A stretch of 59,146 bases of DNA from JAHZMA01 sp965205905 (GTDB lineage: Bacteria; Pseudomonadota; Alphaproteobacteria; JABAAW01; JAHZMA01). The translations under genes were made by a program, and so were the position numbers. This document shows positions 25,190 through 34,056 of the stretch, piece after piece. The notes beneath the pieces were generated by a model. The model did no database searches and was not told where the DNA came from. It saw only the letters and a list, made by a program, of their open reading frames with translations. Location: NCBI GenBank assembly GCA_965205905.1, contig CBDBHZ010000007.1, positions 1-59,146 of the forward strand, given 5' to 3'. Positions within the stretch are counted from its first letter, which is position 1. Each line of letters opens with the position of its first letter.

Positions 25190-26548
25190 ATGCAAATGCG
25201 ACAATTTTTTCTAGGGATATGGCCACTATTCTTTGGCATGTTCTTGATGATGGCGGGCAATTCCATGCAAGGTGCGTTGGTTGCCTATAAAGCAAGCGCG
25301 CTCACCAATAGTGATGTCCTCACCGCTGTGATAATTTCAGGCTATGCGTTGGGCATGATGGTGGCGGTATTTTATATCTCGTCAATGCTACAATCGGTTG
25401 GGCATGTGCGGGTGTTTGCGGCATTATCGGCGGCGGTATCGGCATCTATGTTGCTATTTCCACTGATTGAATATGCGCTGATGTGGTTTGTATTACGCTT
25501 TATTGTTGGCTTTTGCTATGTGGGGCTGTTTATTGTGGTTGAGGCATGGATTAACGCATCGGTTAGCAGTCAGTTTCGCGGAAGGGTGATGTCGCTCTAT
25601 ATGATGACGCAATTTAGTGGCATTTGGTTTGGGCAATTATCGCTCAGTTTCAGCAGTGAGGAGAATAGTTCTTTGCTGTTTTTCATCGCCTCATTGGCGA
25701 TTTCCATTGCCGCGATTCCCTTGCTGATAAGCGAAATAAAAGCACCCATGAAACCTGAAAGCAAAGAGAGAATGAAATTTAAGCAATTATTCCATTATTC
25801 GCCCTTTGCCACAGTCAGCACGGTTTTTGTATCGATGCAACAATTCACATTATTGGTGGCGTTAGGGTTTTTTGCACAAAAAGCAGGGTTAAGTTTGCAT
25901 CAGCTTTCTATCATGGGCATGATGGTGATTTTTGCAGGCACAATGGCGCAATGGCCAGTGGCACGGCTTTCTGATAGGGTGGATAGGCGCAATGTGATTA
26001 TTGTTTGCTGTAGCATGACGGTTGGATTGGCGTTTATTGGTATGGAGATATTAAGATTCGGCACGACCGTTCAGCTTTATATGTTAATGTGTGCGATGGC
26101 GGTGTTTATATTGCCCGTTTATGCGGTGAATTTATCACATGCCAACGACCTTGTGCCACCCGAACAAGCGGTGAGTGCAGGTAGCACGATTCAGCTGTTA
26201 AACGCCATTGGGCTTGGCATGGGACCGTTGGTTTTATCCATCTATATGAATCAATTAGGCGCGGAGGGTTATTTTATCTATATTATGAGTATCGCCAGTA
26301 TCATTGTGGTCTATGCGTTTTATCGTAAAGGAATGCGCCGTGTGATTGCACGGCATCATCGCGCCGTTATTGCGCCATTTTTGCAATTTCGCACCGCCAT
26401 GCGCGACTGGATAGAAGATGAGGCAGAGGCAACAGATGCCTATAGAAACGCGCTGAAAACAGAGAAAAAGCCCCAATCAAAAGCAAAGTCGAAGCCAAAA
26501 CCGCAGTCGAAGAAAACTGAAGCGCGGAAGAAAAAGAAAAAATCATAA
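25190..26548 (+). CDS. MFS transporter (second of a tandem pair)
   Basis: 452 residues, paralogue of the preceding transporter along its whole length: compare FLMMAGNSMQGALVAYKAS, RFIVGFCYVGLFIVVEAWINA, RGRVMSLYMMTQFSGIWFGQ and ARLSDRVDRRNVI. About 12 membrane helices. Unlike its partner, its tail is strongly basic (KAKSKPKPQSKKTEARKKKKKS near the end) rather than acidic. The start could be the ATG at 25190 or the second Met at 25196, which aligns with the paralogue. The two products may work as independent exporters or as a pair; opposite tail charges would allow interaction, but this is speculation. Substrate unknown. Confidence 0.82.
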   Translation: MQMRQFFLGIWPLFFGMFLMMAGNSMQGALVAYKASALTNSDVLTAVIISGYALGMMVAVFYISSMLQSVGHVRVFAALSAAVSASMLLFPLIEYALMWFVLRFIVGFCYVGLFIVVEAWINASVSSQFRGRVMSLYMMTQFSGIWFGQLSLSFSSEENSSLLFFIASLAISIAAIPLLISEIKAPMKPESKERMKFKQLFHYSPFATVSTVFVSMQQFTLLVALGFFAQKAGLSLHQLSIMGMMVIFAGTMAQWPVARLSDRVDRRNVIIVCCSMTVGLAFIGMEILRFGTTVQLYMLMCAMAVFILPVYAVNLSHANDLVPPEQAVSAGSTIQLLNAIGLGMGPLVLSIYMNQLGAEGYFIYIMSIASIIVVYAFYRKGMRRVIARHHRAVIAPFLQFRTAMRDWIEDEAEATDAYRNALKTEKKPQSKAKSKPKPQSKKTEARKKKKKS

Positions 26549-26614
26549 AGCATGATTTATTTTATCAGCAAAAGCTGTTATGTTGCGACTTTAAATATTT
26601 AAGGAACGTAAAAT

Positions 26615-27241
26615 ATGAATATTGAAACCATTCGCGCACGCAAAATCGCCATACTTTATTGGTTGGTGCTACTCTATGATTGGGTGCTGGCAAAAGCGGG
26701 GCATCGCTATGCCGTGCCGTTTGTGATGCTGATTGCCTTTTGCGAGAGTATCTTCTTCCCGATTCCGCCTGATGTGATGCTGTTGCCGATGATGTTGGCG
26801 CGCCCGAAATATAGTTTTGTGATTGCGCTTGGTGCGACCATCGCTTCGGTGCTAGGCGGTGCGGTTGGCTATTGGCTGGGCTTCGCGCTTTACGATACTG
26901 TGGCAGTGCCATTATTAAGCTTTTATGGTTACGAACAAGCCTATCAACTTTTTAGCGGTTTATTTGAACAATATGGCAATTTTATCGTGTTTGCAGGCGG
27001 GTTTAGCCCGATACCCTATAAGGTGATTGTGTTAAGCGCAGGTTTCGCGCAGATGGATTTTTTCATTTTCATGGTGATTTCGGTATTGGCACGGGGCGGA
27101 CGGTTTTTCTTACTGGCGATAATATTATGGTTTTTCGGCGAGAAAATCCAAGAGTTGATTGAAAAATATTTTGGCGTGCTAACGGTGCTATTTTGCATCT
27201 TATTAGTGGGTGGATTTTTCGCTCTGAAACTGCTACATTAA
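26615..27241 (+). CDS. DedA/YqaA-type VTT-domain membrane protein
   Basis: 208 residues of the DedA/SNARE-associated (VTT) family, inner-membrane proteins linked to lipid-carrier or phospholipid translocation. Features: FCESIFFPIPPDVMLLPMML with the conserved E and FPxPP, the GAVGYWLGFALYD glycine helix, the re-entrant-loop motif FSPIPYKVIVLSAGFAQM, and ARGGRFFLLAIILWFFGE with the conserved Arg. AAGGA lies 9 bases before the ATG. dsbB begins 4 bases after the stop; YqaA-like genes next to dsbB are a recurrent alphaproteobacterial pair. Confidence 0.85.
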   Translation: MNIETIRARKIAILYWLVLLYDWVLAKAGHRYAVPFVMLIAFCESIFFPIPPDVMLLPMMLARPKYSFVIALGATIASVLGGAVGYWLGFALYDTVAVPLLSFYGYEQAYQLFSGLFEQYGNFIVFAGGFSPIPYKVIVLSAGFAQMDFFIFMVISVLARGGRFFLLAIILWFFGEKIQELIEKYFGVLTVLFCILLVGGFFALKLLH

Positions 27242-27245
27242 GACC

Positions 27246-27731
27246 ATGTTTATTAGCAACCAAAATCGTTCCGCCGTGTTTTTTGTGTTAGGCACGCTTA
27301 CACTTTCCGCAGTGTTTACCATGCAATATGTCTTTGATGTTGAGCCTTGCCCCTTATGTTTGTGGCAACGTGTGCCGTGGGAAATCGCGATTTTTGTGGC
27401 ATTATGCGATAGGCTATTATGGCGTCATTTGCAAATTGTGTGGCTGGCTTATGGCTTTATATTCGCAGCTTCCGCTGGTTTATCATTGCATCATATTGGG
27501 GTGGAGCGGCATTTTTGGGAATCATTTTTAGCCGATTGCAAAGCCGATTTACAGCTTGATAGTCCTGAAAAATTATTGCAAAGCCTGCAAGGTGCGGTGC
27601 AAAACACCCCATGTGATGAGCGCATTGTTTTTTTGTTTGATTTTTCTTACGCTGATTGGAATTTTGTGCTATCATCAGGGTTAGTAATTTTATCGTTTTT
27701 GCCGTTTATGACGGCAACGCGCCCAAAATAA
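27246..27731 (+). CDS. dsbB: Disulfide bond formation protein DsbB
   Basis: Inner-membrane enzyme that reoxidises periplasmic DsbA and passes electrons to quinone. 161 residues, four membrane helices. The first redox pair is EPCPLCLWQR (CxxC) after helix 1, and the second pair in the periplasmic loop is ADCKAD and NTPCDE. The quinone-site Arg follows the first pair in LCLWQRVPW. It sits between a YqaA-type gene and coq7; coq7 makes ubiquinone, the electron acceptor of DsbB, so the neighbourhood is functionally sensible. Confidence 0.92.
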   Translation: MFISNQNRSAVFFVLGTLTLSAVFTMQYVFDVEPCPLCLWQRVPWEIAIFVALCDRLLWRHLQIVWLAYGFIFAASAGLSLHHIGVERHFWESFLADCKADLQLDSPEKLLQSLQGAVQNTPCDERIVFLFDFSYADWNFVLSSGLVILSFLPFMTATRPK

Positions 27732-27759
27732 TAATAGGGATAAATTAGGATTTTATGAT

Positions 27760-28380
27760 ATGAATGATTATCAATCGCCTTTCTCCAAAAGTGAGAAGTT
27801 ACCCGATTATTTGCCGGGCGATTTATCGCCTGCCCAAGAAATGGCACGTTTATTTCGGGTTGACCAAGCGGGCGAATATGGCGCAAAACGGATTTATCAG
27901 GGGCAGATGGATATGCTTGAACAAAGCGAGCATTACGACATTATCGCCCATATGGCAGAACAAGAGCAGGTGCATTTAGATTATTTTGATAATGCGATTG
28001 TAACGCACCAAACACGGCCATCATTATTAGCGCCATTATGGCATGTAACAGGTTACGGGTTGGGCGCATTGCCGAGTCTGATGGGTGTGCCAAGCGCGAT
28101 GGCGATAACAGTGGCGGTGGAAGAAGTGATTGACGCGCATTATGAAGCGCAGGCGCAAATGTTGGAACAATGGGGCGCGTCAAAAGATGCTGATGCCGCA
28201 GATTCTGATGACGAGAAACACGAAATATTGCGGGCGATTCGACAATTTCAAGCCGAAGAAGAAGAGCATCGCGATATTGGTTTAGAGAATGAGGCAAAAA
28301 AAGCACCCGCTTATTCTTTGCTTTACACGGTGGTAAGCACCATATCAAAACAAGCAATTCATATTGCAGAAAGGGTATAA
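27760..28380 (+). CDS. coq7: Demethoxyubiquinone hydroxylase Coq7
   Basis: Di-iron enzyme hydroxylating demethoxyubiquinone in late ubiquinone synthesis at the membrane. 206 residues. The six iron ligands are recognisable in RVDQAGEYGA, MAEQEQVHLDYF (ExxH), AVEEVIDAHYEAQ and AEEEEHRDIG (ExxH), the Coq7 ferritin-like four-helix pattern. LMGVPSAMAITVAVEEV is the membrane-facing segment. The ATG at 27760 follows AGGA by 9 bases. An insertion of Asp- and Ala-rich residues (KDADAADSDDEKHE) lies before the last helix. Downstream of dsbB in the same direction. Confidence 0.93.
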   Translation: MNDYQSPFSKSEKLPDYLPGDLSPAQEMARLFRVDQAGEYGAKRIYQGQMDMLEQSEHYDIIAHMAEQEQVHLDYFDNAIVTHQTRPSLLAPLWHVTGYGLGALPSLMGVPSAMAITVAVEEVIDAHYEAQAQMLEQWGASKDADAADSDDEKHEILRAIRQFQAEEEEHRDIGLENEAKKAPAYSLLYTVVSTISKQAIHIAERV

Positions 28381-28381
28381 G

Positions 28382-28867
28382 ATGAAACAGATAATTAAAA
28401 TAATGGCAGTGAGCCTATCAATATGTTTGGCAGGCAATTTTGCATTGGCGGCAGGCACCAGCAGTGATAGCAAGTCTGACTCAAATAATAGCAGCTATTC
28501 GGGAGTTGATAATAAAGACAAAGCCGCCAAGCAATATAATCATGCGGTAAAAATGATAGAAGCTGGCAACTATAAAAAAGCCTCAAAATCATTGAGAAAA
28601 GCAACGCGTTACGACAAAAACAACGCTGATTACTGGAATTTGTTGGGTTTTTCGTTACGTAAACAGAAAAACTATATCCCTGCTGAAGATTCTTATAATA
28701 AGGCGTTAAAGATTGATGCCAATCATTTGGGCGCGAATGAATATTTGGGCGAGCTTTATATCCAAATGGGTATGCGCGATAAAGCAGAAGCACAGTTAGC
28801 AAAATTGCAAAGCCTATGCCCGGATGGCTGTGAAGAATTAACAATGCTTGAAAATTCTCTTAAATAA
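28382..28867 (+). CDS. Periplasmic TPR-repeat protein
   Basis: 161 residues with a signal peptide (MKQIIKIMAVSLSICLAGNFALAA) and then a Ser/Asp/Asn-rich linker. Two to three tetratricopeptide repeats follow: AAKQYNHAVKMIEAGNYKKASKSL, NADYWNLLGFSLRKQKNYIPAEDSY and HLGANEYLGELYIQMGMRDKAEAQL (cited in part). TPR proteins act as protein-interaction scaffolds, here in the periplasm. Two Cys near the end (LCPDGCEE) could form a disulfide. The start at 28382 is preceded by GAAAGGG; it lies 1 base after the coq7 stop, so the two are probably co-transcribed. No specific partner can be named. Confidence 0.8.
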   Translation: MKQIIKIMAVSLSICLAGNFALAAGTSSDSKSDSNNSSYSGVDNKDKAAKQYNHAVKMIEAGNYKKASKSLRKATRYDKNNADYWNLLGFSLRKQKNYIPAEDSYNKALKIDANHLGANEYLGELYIQMGMRDKAEAQLAKLQSLCPDGCEELTMLENSLK

Positions 28868-28926
28868 AACGGTATTTTATGCTATAATATGCCTCAACAA
28901 TTATCGTTAAATTAAGGGCAAGGAAA

Positions 28927-29880
28927 ATGCACAGCTTTTTAGATTTTGAAGAACCGATTGCACAGCTTGAGGGCAAGGTTGAAGAATTGCGCCGTATGTC
29001 GGATACGGGCGATTTGAATATCGTTGAGGAAATCAGTAAATTTCAGCAAAAAATAGATAAATTACTGATTCAAACCTATAGCAAATTAAGCCCGATGCAA
29101 AAGGTGCAGGTGGCGCGTCATCCTGACCGTCCGCATTATTTGGATTTTGTGAAGTCGATGGTGGAAGATTATATCCCGCTGGCTGGCGACCGCGCTTTTG
29201 CTGATGATAAGGCGATTTTGGGTGGCATTGGCAGGTTTCGTGGCATGGCTTGCATGTTTATTGGGCATGAAAAAGGGCGCACCACGCAATCAAGGGTCTA
29301 TCATAATTTTGGCATGGGTCGCCCAGAAGGCTATCGCAAAGCCGTGCGGTTGATGCGCTTGGCAGATAAGTTTCAAATCCCAGTGGTAACATTGGTGGAT
29401 ACGGCGGGCGCATATCCGGGCATGGGCGCGGAACAACGCGGACAGGCTGAAGCGATTGCCCGTTCCATGCAGACTTGCTTGCAGATAAATGTGCCGATTA
29501 TTTCGGTGATTCTGGGCGAAGGCGGCTCTGGTGGTGCGGTGGCATTGGCAACATCCGACCGCGTCTATATGTTTAGCCATTCTGTCTATTCCGTTATCTC
29601 ACCCGAAGGCTGTGCATCAATTTTATGGCGCGATTCCGCTGAATCAAAGCAGGCGGCAGAGGCGTTAAAATTAACCGCTGATGATTTGTTACGATTAGGT
29701 GTGATTGATAGCATTATTACCGAACCCACAGGTGGGGCGCATCGCGAGCCACAAATTGCGCTCAAAGCGGTTGCCGATAGAATCGAATCTGCTTTGCAAG
29801 AATTCAAGCAAGAAGATTGGCAGAATATCAAAATCAAACGGCGCGAGAAATATCTGAGCGGGCCGCAAATGGTTGAGTAA
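28927..29880 (+). CDS. accA: Acetyl-CoA carboxylase carboxyltransferase subunit alpha
   Basis: Transfers the carboxyl group from biotin to acetyl-CoA to make malonyl-CoA, the first step of fatty-acid synthesis, in complex with AccD. 317 residues, standard length. Family blocks: MHSFLDFEEPIAQLEGKVEEL, ARHPDRPHYLDFV, FGMGRPEGYRKAVRLM, TLVDTAGAYPGMGAEQRGQAEAIA (in part), and ILGEGGSGGAVALATSDRVYM with the oxyanion-hole glycines, then VISPEGCASILWRD. AAGGA precedes the ATG. A GNAT gene follows with no gap. Confidence 0.96.
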   Translation: MHSFLDFEEPIAQLEGKVEELRRMSDTGDLNIVEEISKFQQKIDKLLIQTYSKLSPMQKVQVARHPDRPHYLDFVKSMVEDYIPLAGDRAFADDKAILGGIGRFRGMACMFIGHEKGRTTQSRVYHNFGMGRPEGYRKAVRLMRLADKFQIPVVTLVDTAGAYPGMGAEQRGQAEAIARSMQTCLQINVPIISVILGEGGSGGAVALATSDRVYMFSHSVYSVISPEGCASILWRDSAESKQAAEALKLTADDLLRLGVIDSIITEPTGGAHREPQIALKAVADRIESALQEFKQEDWQNIKIKRREKYLSGPQMVE

Positions 29881-30387
29881 TTGACGGATTGTAATTTACG
29901 GAAAGAATCGCCTTACCCGCATCCGCAAGCTGAAACATTGTTGAATCAAGCGTTTGATGGTAATCGGCTCAAGCGCGATGTCTATGGCTTACGCAAAGCT
30001 GCACCCGAATATCAATTATGTTGGGTGATTGAAAACAGCCAAGAAATCATTGCGATGATTCGCTATTGGGAAGTGAGGGTTGATGCACCTGTTGCACAAG
30101 ATAATCGTTTTTTATTATTAGGGCCGTTGGCAGTCTTGCCACAACATACGCATAAAGGCTATGGCAAGCAGCTGATTCAGCACACATTGGCGTTGGCGAA
30201 AGAGACAGATTATCACTCGGTTTTTGTTTCGGGGGATTTAGGCTATTACCAAAAATTGGGCTTTACGCCAGTGCCGATTAAAAATCCACGCAATACCGCA
30301 CCGAATTTTTGGCAAACCTATCTGCTGAAAGATAAATCACCCCACCTCAATTTACCAGAAATATTCTCGTTAATTGCCAAAAATTAA
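29881..30387 (+). CDS. GNAT-family N-acetyltransferase
   Basis: 168 residues, GNAT acetyltransferase of the YhbS-like group. The acetyl-CoA-binding motif A is LLGPLAVLPQHTHKGYGKQLIQHTLALAK (in part), matching the V-x(3)-Q-x-x-G-x-G/A pattern with HTHKGYG, followed by the C-terminal strand SVFVSGDLGYYQKLGFTPV. The acceptor substrate is unknown. The first possible codon is a TTG directly after the accA stop, with no ATG nearby, so initiation probably depends on translation of accA. Upstream GAGCGGGC inside accA is a poor ribosome site. Confidence 0.78.
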   Translation: MTDCNLRKESPYPHPQAETLLNQAFDGNRLKRDVYGLRKAAPEYQLCWVIENSQEIIAMIRYWEVRVDAPVAQDNRFLLLGPLAVLPQHTHKGYGKQLIQHTLALAKETDYHSVFVSGDLGYYQKLGFTPVPIKNPRNTAPNFWQTYLLKDKSPHLNLPEIFSLIAKN

Positions 30388-30395
30388 TTAAGGGA

Positions 30396-30869
30396 TTAAT
30401 AGCGCATCAGAATCGATACATCATTGGTTTGATTGGGTTTAATGGTGAATTTGAATTTTTTATAATTCGGTTTTGATAAGATTCTACCCTGCCACACGCT
30501 GAAACCATAGCCTTCTTTGGGGAAAATAAGTCCGCGTTTCATCTTGCCATCACCATCTTGGTCGTGAAACATGATAATCGTCCATTCACCAGCAGGCGCA
30601 TCGCTTAATGTGAAAGTTTTATTGGGCGCATCGGCAACTTTCATCATGGTTATATCACATGGGGCTTGCAAAAACTGGTATTCACTGCACAGATACATCA
30701 CCATATATTGCCCATCTGGCATGATTTCATTGATATTCACCCGCAAAACACCCGTGCCTTCATTGGCGGTGGCATTCAAAGAAACCGTAAAATAGGGAAT
30801 AATAAGCAGTAACAAAAAATAATATATTTTGCACTTGATTTTACGGGCAGTTATTCTTACTTTAACCAT
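30396..30869 (-). CDS. DUF2141 family exported protein
   Basis: 157 residues. A signal peptide (YYFLLLLIIPYFTVSLNATA) is followed by a DUF2141 beta-sandwich: GTGVLRVNINEI, YLCSEYQFLQAPC, the acidic FHDQDGDGKMKRGLIFPKEGYGFSVW, which carries the family's HDxNxNGKxDxNxxGxPxEGYGFS pattern, and a closing FTIKPNQTNDVSILM. Function unknown; the Asp-rich loop could bind a metal ion. The start ATG at 30867-30869 has AAGGA 8 bases upstream, and this site lies inside the coding region of the divergent lipoprotein gene, whose ATG abuts it. Confidence 0.8.
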   Translation of the reverse strand: MVKVRITARKIKCKIYYFLLLLIIPYFTVSLNATANEGTGVLRVNINEIMPDGQYMVMYLCSEYQFLQAPCDITMMKVADAPNKTFTLSDAPAGEWTIIMFHDQDGDGKMKRGLIFPKEGYGFSVWQGRILSKPNYKKFKFTIKPNQTNDVSILMRY

Positions 30870-31373
30870 ATGATATATCCTTATTTTTCATCATTGTTGC
30901 AGTCATTAAAATTGCCTGCACTAAAATTTCTTATGCCTGTTTTGCTCTTAACGGCATGTGGCAATAATGCCGAACGTTTACGTTTCACCAGCGAATTGCC
31001 CGATGAGTTTGCCATTGTTACCTTGCGCCCTCTCACCTTGCCCCCCGATTATACGCTAGATGCGCCAACAATTCAAAGCGAATCTGAATTATCTGTTAAT
31101 CAGTTGCAAGATGATATTCGTGCCAGTATGTTGCTTGAAGGTAAAATTCGGCTAGAAATCAATACTGACGACAAGTTATTTTTACTATCAGCCAAAGCCG
31201 ATAAGCGCGAGGCGGATATTAGGCGTAAATTGGAAGAAGAAAATCTGCAAGCCATTTCTGAGCCTCTCACGATTGCTGAAGCGATTGCGCTAGAAGAATC
31301 ATTCACTGGCAATGTGCGAACATTTTTCACTGTAAAAACACGTAAACCTAATATTAGCAAAGCCAAAGAATAA
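30870..31373 (+). CDS. bamF: BamF/DUF3035-type outer-membrane lipoprotein
   Basis: 167 residues. The N-terminus has a hydrophobic stretch ending in the lipobox LLTACG (lipidated Cys at residue 30). The next segment, LPDEFAIVTLRPLTLPPDYTLDAP, matches the DUF3035 hallmark PDEFxVVxRxPLxLPPDFxLxxP. In Caulobacter this family is BamF, a component of the beta-barrel assembly machinery limited to Alphaproteobacteria. The C-terminal half is charged and helical. The ATG is back-to-back with the divergent DUF2141 start, and no ribosome-binding site is visible for it. Its stop overlaps the protease ATG. Confidence 0.82.
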   Translation: MIYPYFSSLLQSLKLPALKFLMPVLLLTACGNNAERLRFTSELPDEFAIVTLRPLTLPPDYTLDAPTIQSESELSVNQLQDDIRASMLLEGKIRLEINTDDKLFLLSAKADKREADIRRKLEEENLQAISEPLTIAEAIALEESFTGNVRTFFTVKTRKPNISKAKE

Positions 31374-32761
31374 TGAAAAACCTTATTGCAAATCTTATGA
31401 TGGCGGTGATGCTGATGGCACTAACGCCTATCACCATTTATGCCCAAAAAGTGCCACAAAGTCAGGCAGAAGTAACGCTTACTTTCGCGCCTTTGGTTAA
31501 AAAAACCGCCTCATCAGTGGTGAATATTTACGCGAAAAAAATTGTAACCCAACGGACGGGACTATCGGTCGACCCGTTTTTTAGACAGTTTTTTGGCGAC
31601 CAGTTCGGTTCTACCCGCCAATCTATCCAAAACTCATTAGGCTCTGGTGTGATTTTAAGTGCCGATGGCGTGATTGTTACCAACGCGCATGTGATTGATA
31701 ATGCTGAAGAAATTGTGGTGGTGCTGGATAATGGACGCGAATATCAGGCGCAATTATTACTGCAAGATAGCCGCACTGATTTGGCGATTCTCAAAATTAA
31801 AGCCAAAAAATTACCCTTTGCGGTTTTAGGTAATTCTGATGAGGTTGAAATTGGCGATTTGGTGCTTGCCATTGGCAATCCTTTTTCGGTTGGGCAGACT
31901 GTTACCAGTGGCATCGTATCGGCTTTGGCACGGGCGACGGGCGGTTTAAGCGATTACCGTTCATTCATTCAAACCGATGCTGCCATTAACCCCGGTAATT
32001 CGGGTGGGGCATTGATTGATGTTCGTGGCAAGCTTATCGGCATCAACACCGCGATTTACAGCCGCACGGGTGAATCGCTGGGCATTGGCTTTGCCGTGCC
32101 AGTCAATATGGTGAAAATTGTTGTTGATTATGCGAAAAGGGGTGAGGAATTGGTGCGCCCATGGACGGGGCTTGGCGGTAAAGAAATTGATTGGAGTTTG
32201 GCGCAAGCGTTAGAGATGGAATATCCGGGTGGGGTATTGGTTGAGAGTATTTATCCTGATTCACCCGGCGATAAGGCAGGCATTAAACAGCAAGATGTGA
32301 TTGTGCAGATTGATGATTACAAATTCGATAGCGCACAAGATTTGCGGTTTCGCTTGGCATTAAAAAAACCGGGCGAGAATGTTGAGTTGAAAGGCTTTCG
32401 CAATGGTAAGCCAAAAACATGGCGCATGGCGTTGAATATACCGCCTGAAAATCCGAAGCGAAATAGCACTGAAATTAAGGGTAAAAATATCTTACAAGGG
32501 GCGTTTCTTGAAAATCTATCACCCAAAGTGAATGATGAAATCGGCAAAAGCGTGTTTGCCACTGGCGTGATTATCAGAGGCGTGAGAGAGCAAGCGGTGG
32601 CATTGCGCTATGGCTTCAGGGCTGGCGATATATTATTGCAAATTAACGATAAAGATATTAAAACAGTGCGCGATGTGGTAAGGGTAACGGGTGGAAACCC
32701 ACAAAGTTATACAGTGGTGATTGATAGAAACGGCAAGCGAATTCAGCAGAGTTTTAGATAA
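31373..32761 (+). CDS. Do-like periplasmic serine protease (DegP/HtrA family)
   Basis: 462 residues: signal peptide (LIANLMMAVMLMALTPITIYA), trypsin-like domain, two PDZ domains. The catalytic triad is His in VIVTNAHVIDNA (about residue 107), Asp in DSRTDLAILKI (about 137) and Ser in AAINPGNSGGALID (about 211). PDZ1 contains GGVLVESIYPDSPGDKAGIKQ, and PDZ2 contains ALRYGFRAGDILLQIND. It degrades or chaperones misfolded envelope proteins; the adjacent BamF-type gene fits outer-membrane protein quality control. Its ATG overlaps the BamF stop (TAATGA), and rarA begins 2 bases after its own stop. Confidence 0.93.
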   Translation: MKNLIANLMMAVMLMALTPITIYAQKVPQSQAEVTLTFAPLVKKTASSVVNIYAKKIVTQRTGLSVDPFFRQFFGDQFGSTRQSIQNSLGSGVILSADGVIVTNAHVIDNAEEIVVVLDNGREYQAQLLLQDSRTDLAILKIKAKKLPFAVLGNSDEVEIGDLVLAIGNPFSVGQTVTSGIVSALARATGGLSDYRSFIQTDAAINPGNSGGALIDVRGKLIGINTAIYSRTGESLGIGFAVPVNMVKIVVDYAKRGEELVRPWTGLGGKEIDWSLAQALEMEYPGGVLVESIYPDSPGDKAGIKQQDVIVQIDDYKFDSAQDLRFRLALKKPGENVELKGFRNGKPKTWRMALNIPPENPKRNSTEIKGKNILQGAFLENLSPKVNDEIGKSVFATGVIIRGVREQAVALRYGFRAGDILLQINDKDIKTVRDVVRVTGGNPQSYTVVIDRNGKRIQQSFR

Positions 32762-32763
32762 GA

Positions 32764-34053
32764 ATGGATTTATTCAATAAAGAAAATCCAATCCCATTAG
32801 CCGAACAATTACGGCCACAAACATTACAAGATATTTACGGGCAAAGCCATTTACTCTCCGATAAAAGCGGGTTACGGGTGATGCTTGATAGCAACCATAT
32901 AAGTTCATTTCTATTATGGGGACCTCCGGGTGTTGGCAAAACCACATTGGCGAGGGTGATTGCCAAACATAGCGGACTTTATTTTAAGCAAATATCAGCA
33001 GTGTTAGCAGGGGTGGCAGAATTACGGAAAATATTTGAAGAAGCCAAGCAAGCAAGAAAAACAGGTATCGGCACATTATTATTTGTTGACGAAATTCACC
33101 GCTTTAACCGCTCACAGCAAGATAGTCTGTTGCCTTTTGTAGAAGATGGCACAGTGATTTTAGGTGGGGCGACCACTGAAAATCCGGGCTTTGAAGTGAA
33201 TGCGGCACTATTATCACGGCTTTCGGTGTTTATCTTGCACCGCCTTGATACAGATGCGTTACAACAAATTTTGCAACGTGCCGAACAAATCCGCGAGACA
33301 ACATTGAAGCTTACCGATGATGCGCGTTCACGTTTTTTGCAAATGGCAGATGGCGATGCTCGTTTTTTGCTTAATGGCGCGGATATTCTGTTTGATAGTG
33401 ATGCTGATAGCATCGGCATTGACGATTTGCAAACCATTTTACAGCAACGGGTGCCGCTTTATGATAAAGCGGAAGATAGCCATTATAATCTCATCAGCGC
33501 GCTCCATAAAAGTCTGCGTGGCAGTGATTGCGATGCGGCTTTATATTGGATGGCGCGGATGTTAGATGGTGGTGAAGACCCTCTTTATTTGCTACGACGG
33601 TTGACCAGATTCGCCTATGAAGATATTGGTATGGCTGACCCGCAAGCCTGTATTCAAGCGATTAATGCGTGGCAAACTTACCAAAGGCTAGGCTCGCCCG
33701 AAGGTGATATTGCCATCGGGCATTTGGTGATTTATCTGGCAACCGCGCCCAAATCAAACGCCGCTTATATGGCGCATAAGGCAGCATTGCGGGCGGCAAA
33801 ACAGCATGGCTCGTTAAGTCCGCCGCAACATATTTTGAATGCACCGAATGCGTTTATGAAAAAAATCGGCTATGGCGAGGGCTATCAATATGACCATGAG
33901 GCGGAAGATGGGTTTTCAGGGCAGAATTATTTTCCTGAAACCATGCAGCGCGAAAGCTATTATCAGCCAGTGGCGCGCGGTTTTGAGCGCGATATTCAAA
34001 AAAGGTTGGATTATTTTCAGCAATTACGCCAAAAGAAAAATAGTGATGATTAG
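32764..34053 (+). CDS. rarA: Replication-associated recombination protein A (MgsA/RarA AAA+ ATPase)
   Basis: AAA+ ATPase acting at stalled replication forks. 429 residues. N-terminal PLAEQLRPQTLQDIYGQSHLL is the family's opening block. Walker A is LLWGPPGVGKTTLARVIA, Walker B is LLFVDEIHRFNRSQQD, sensor 1 is LGGATTENPGFEVNAALLSR. The C-terminal tetramerisation region has LHKSLRGSDCDAALYWMARML and RRLTRFAYEDIGMADP, typical of RarA. Co-directional with, and 2 bases after, the Do-like protease gene. Confidence 0.94.
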   Translation: MDLFNKENPIPLAEQLRPQTLQDIYGQSHLLSDKSGLRVMLDSNHISSFLLWGPPGVGKTTLARVIAKHSGLYFKQISAVLAGVAELRKIFEEAKQARKTGIGTLLFVDEIHRFNRSQQDSLLPFVEDGTVILGGATTENPGFEVNAALLSRLSVFILHRLDTDALQQILQRAEQIRETTLKLTDDARSRFLQMADGDARFLLNGADILFDSDADSIGIDDLQTILQQRVPLYDKAEDSHYNLISALHKSLRGSDCDAALYWMARMLDGGEDPLYLLRRLTRFAYEDIGMADPQACIQAINAWQTYQRLGSPEGDIAIGHLVIYLATAPKSNAAYMAHKAALRAAKQHGSLSPPQHILNAPNAFMKKIGYGEGYQYDHEAEDGFSGQNYFPETMQRESYYQPVARGFERDIQKRLDYFQQLRQKKNSDD

Positions 34054-34056
34054 ATT

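Noticed and set aside
27941..28844. Minus-strand frames of 138 and 149 residues opposite coq7 and the TPR gene
   Set aside because: No domain, no ribosome site, and they lie fully within well-identified plus-strand genes.
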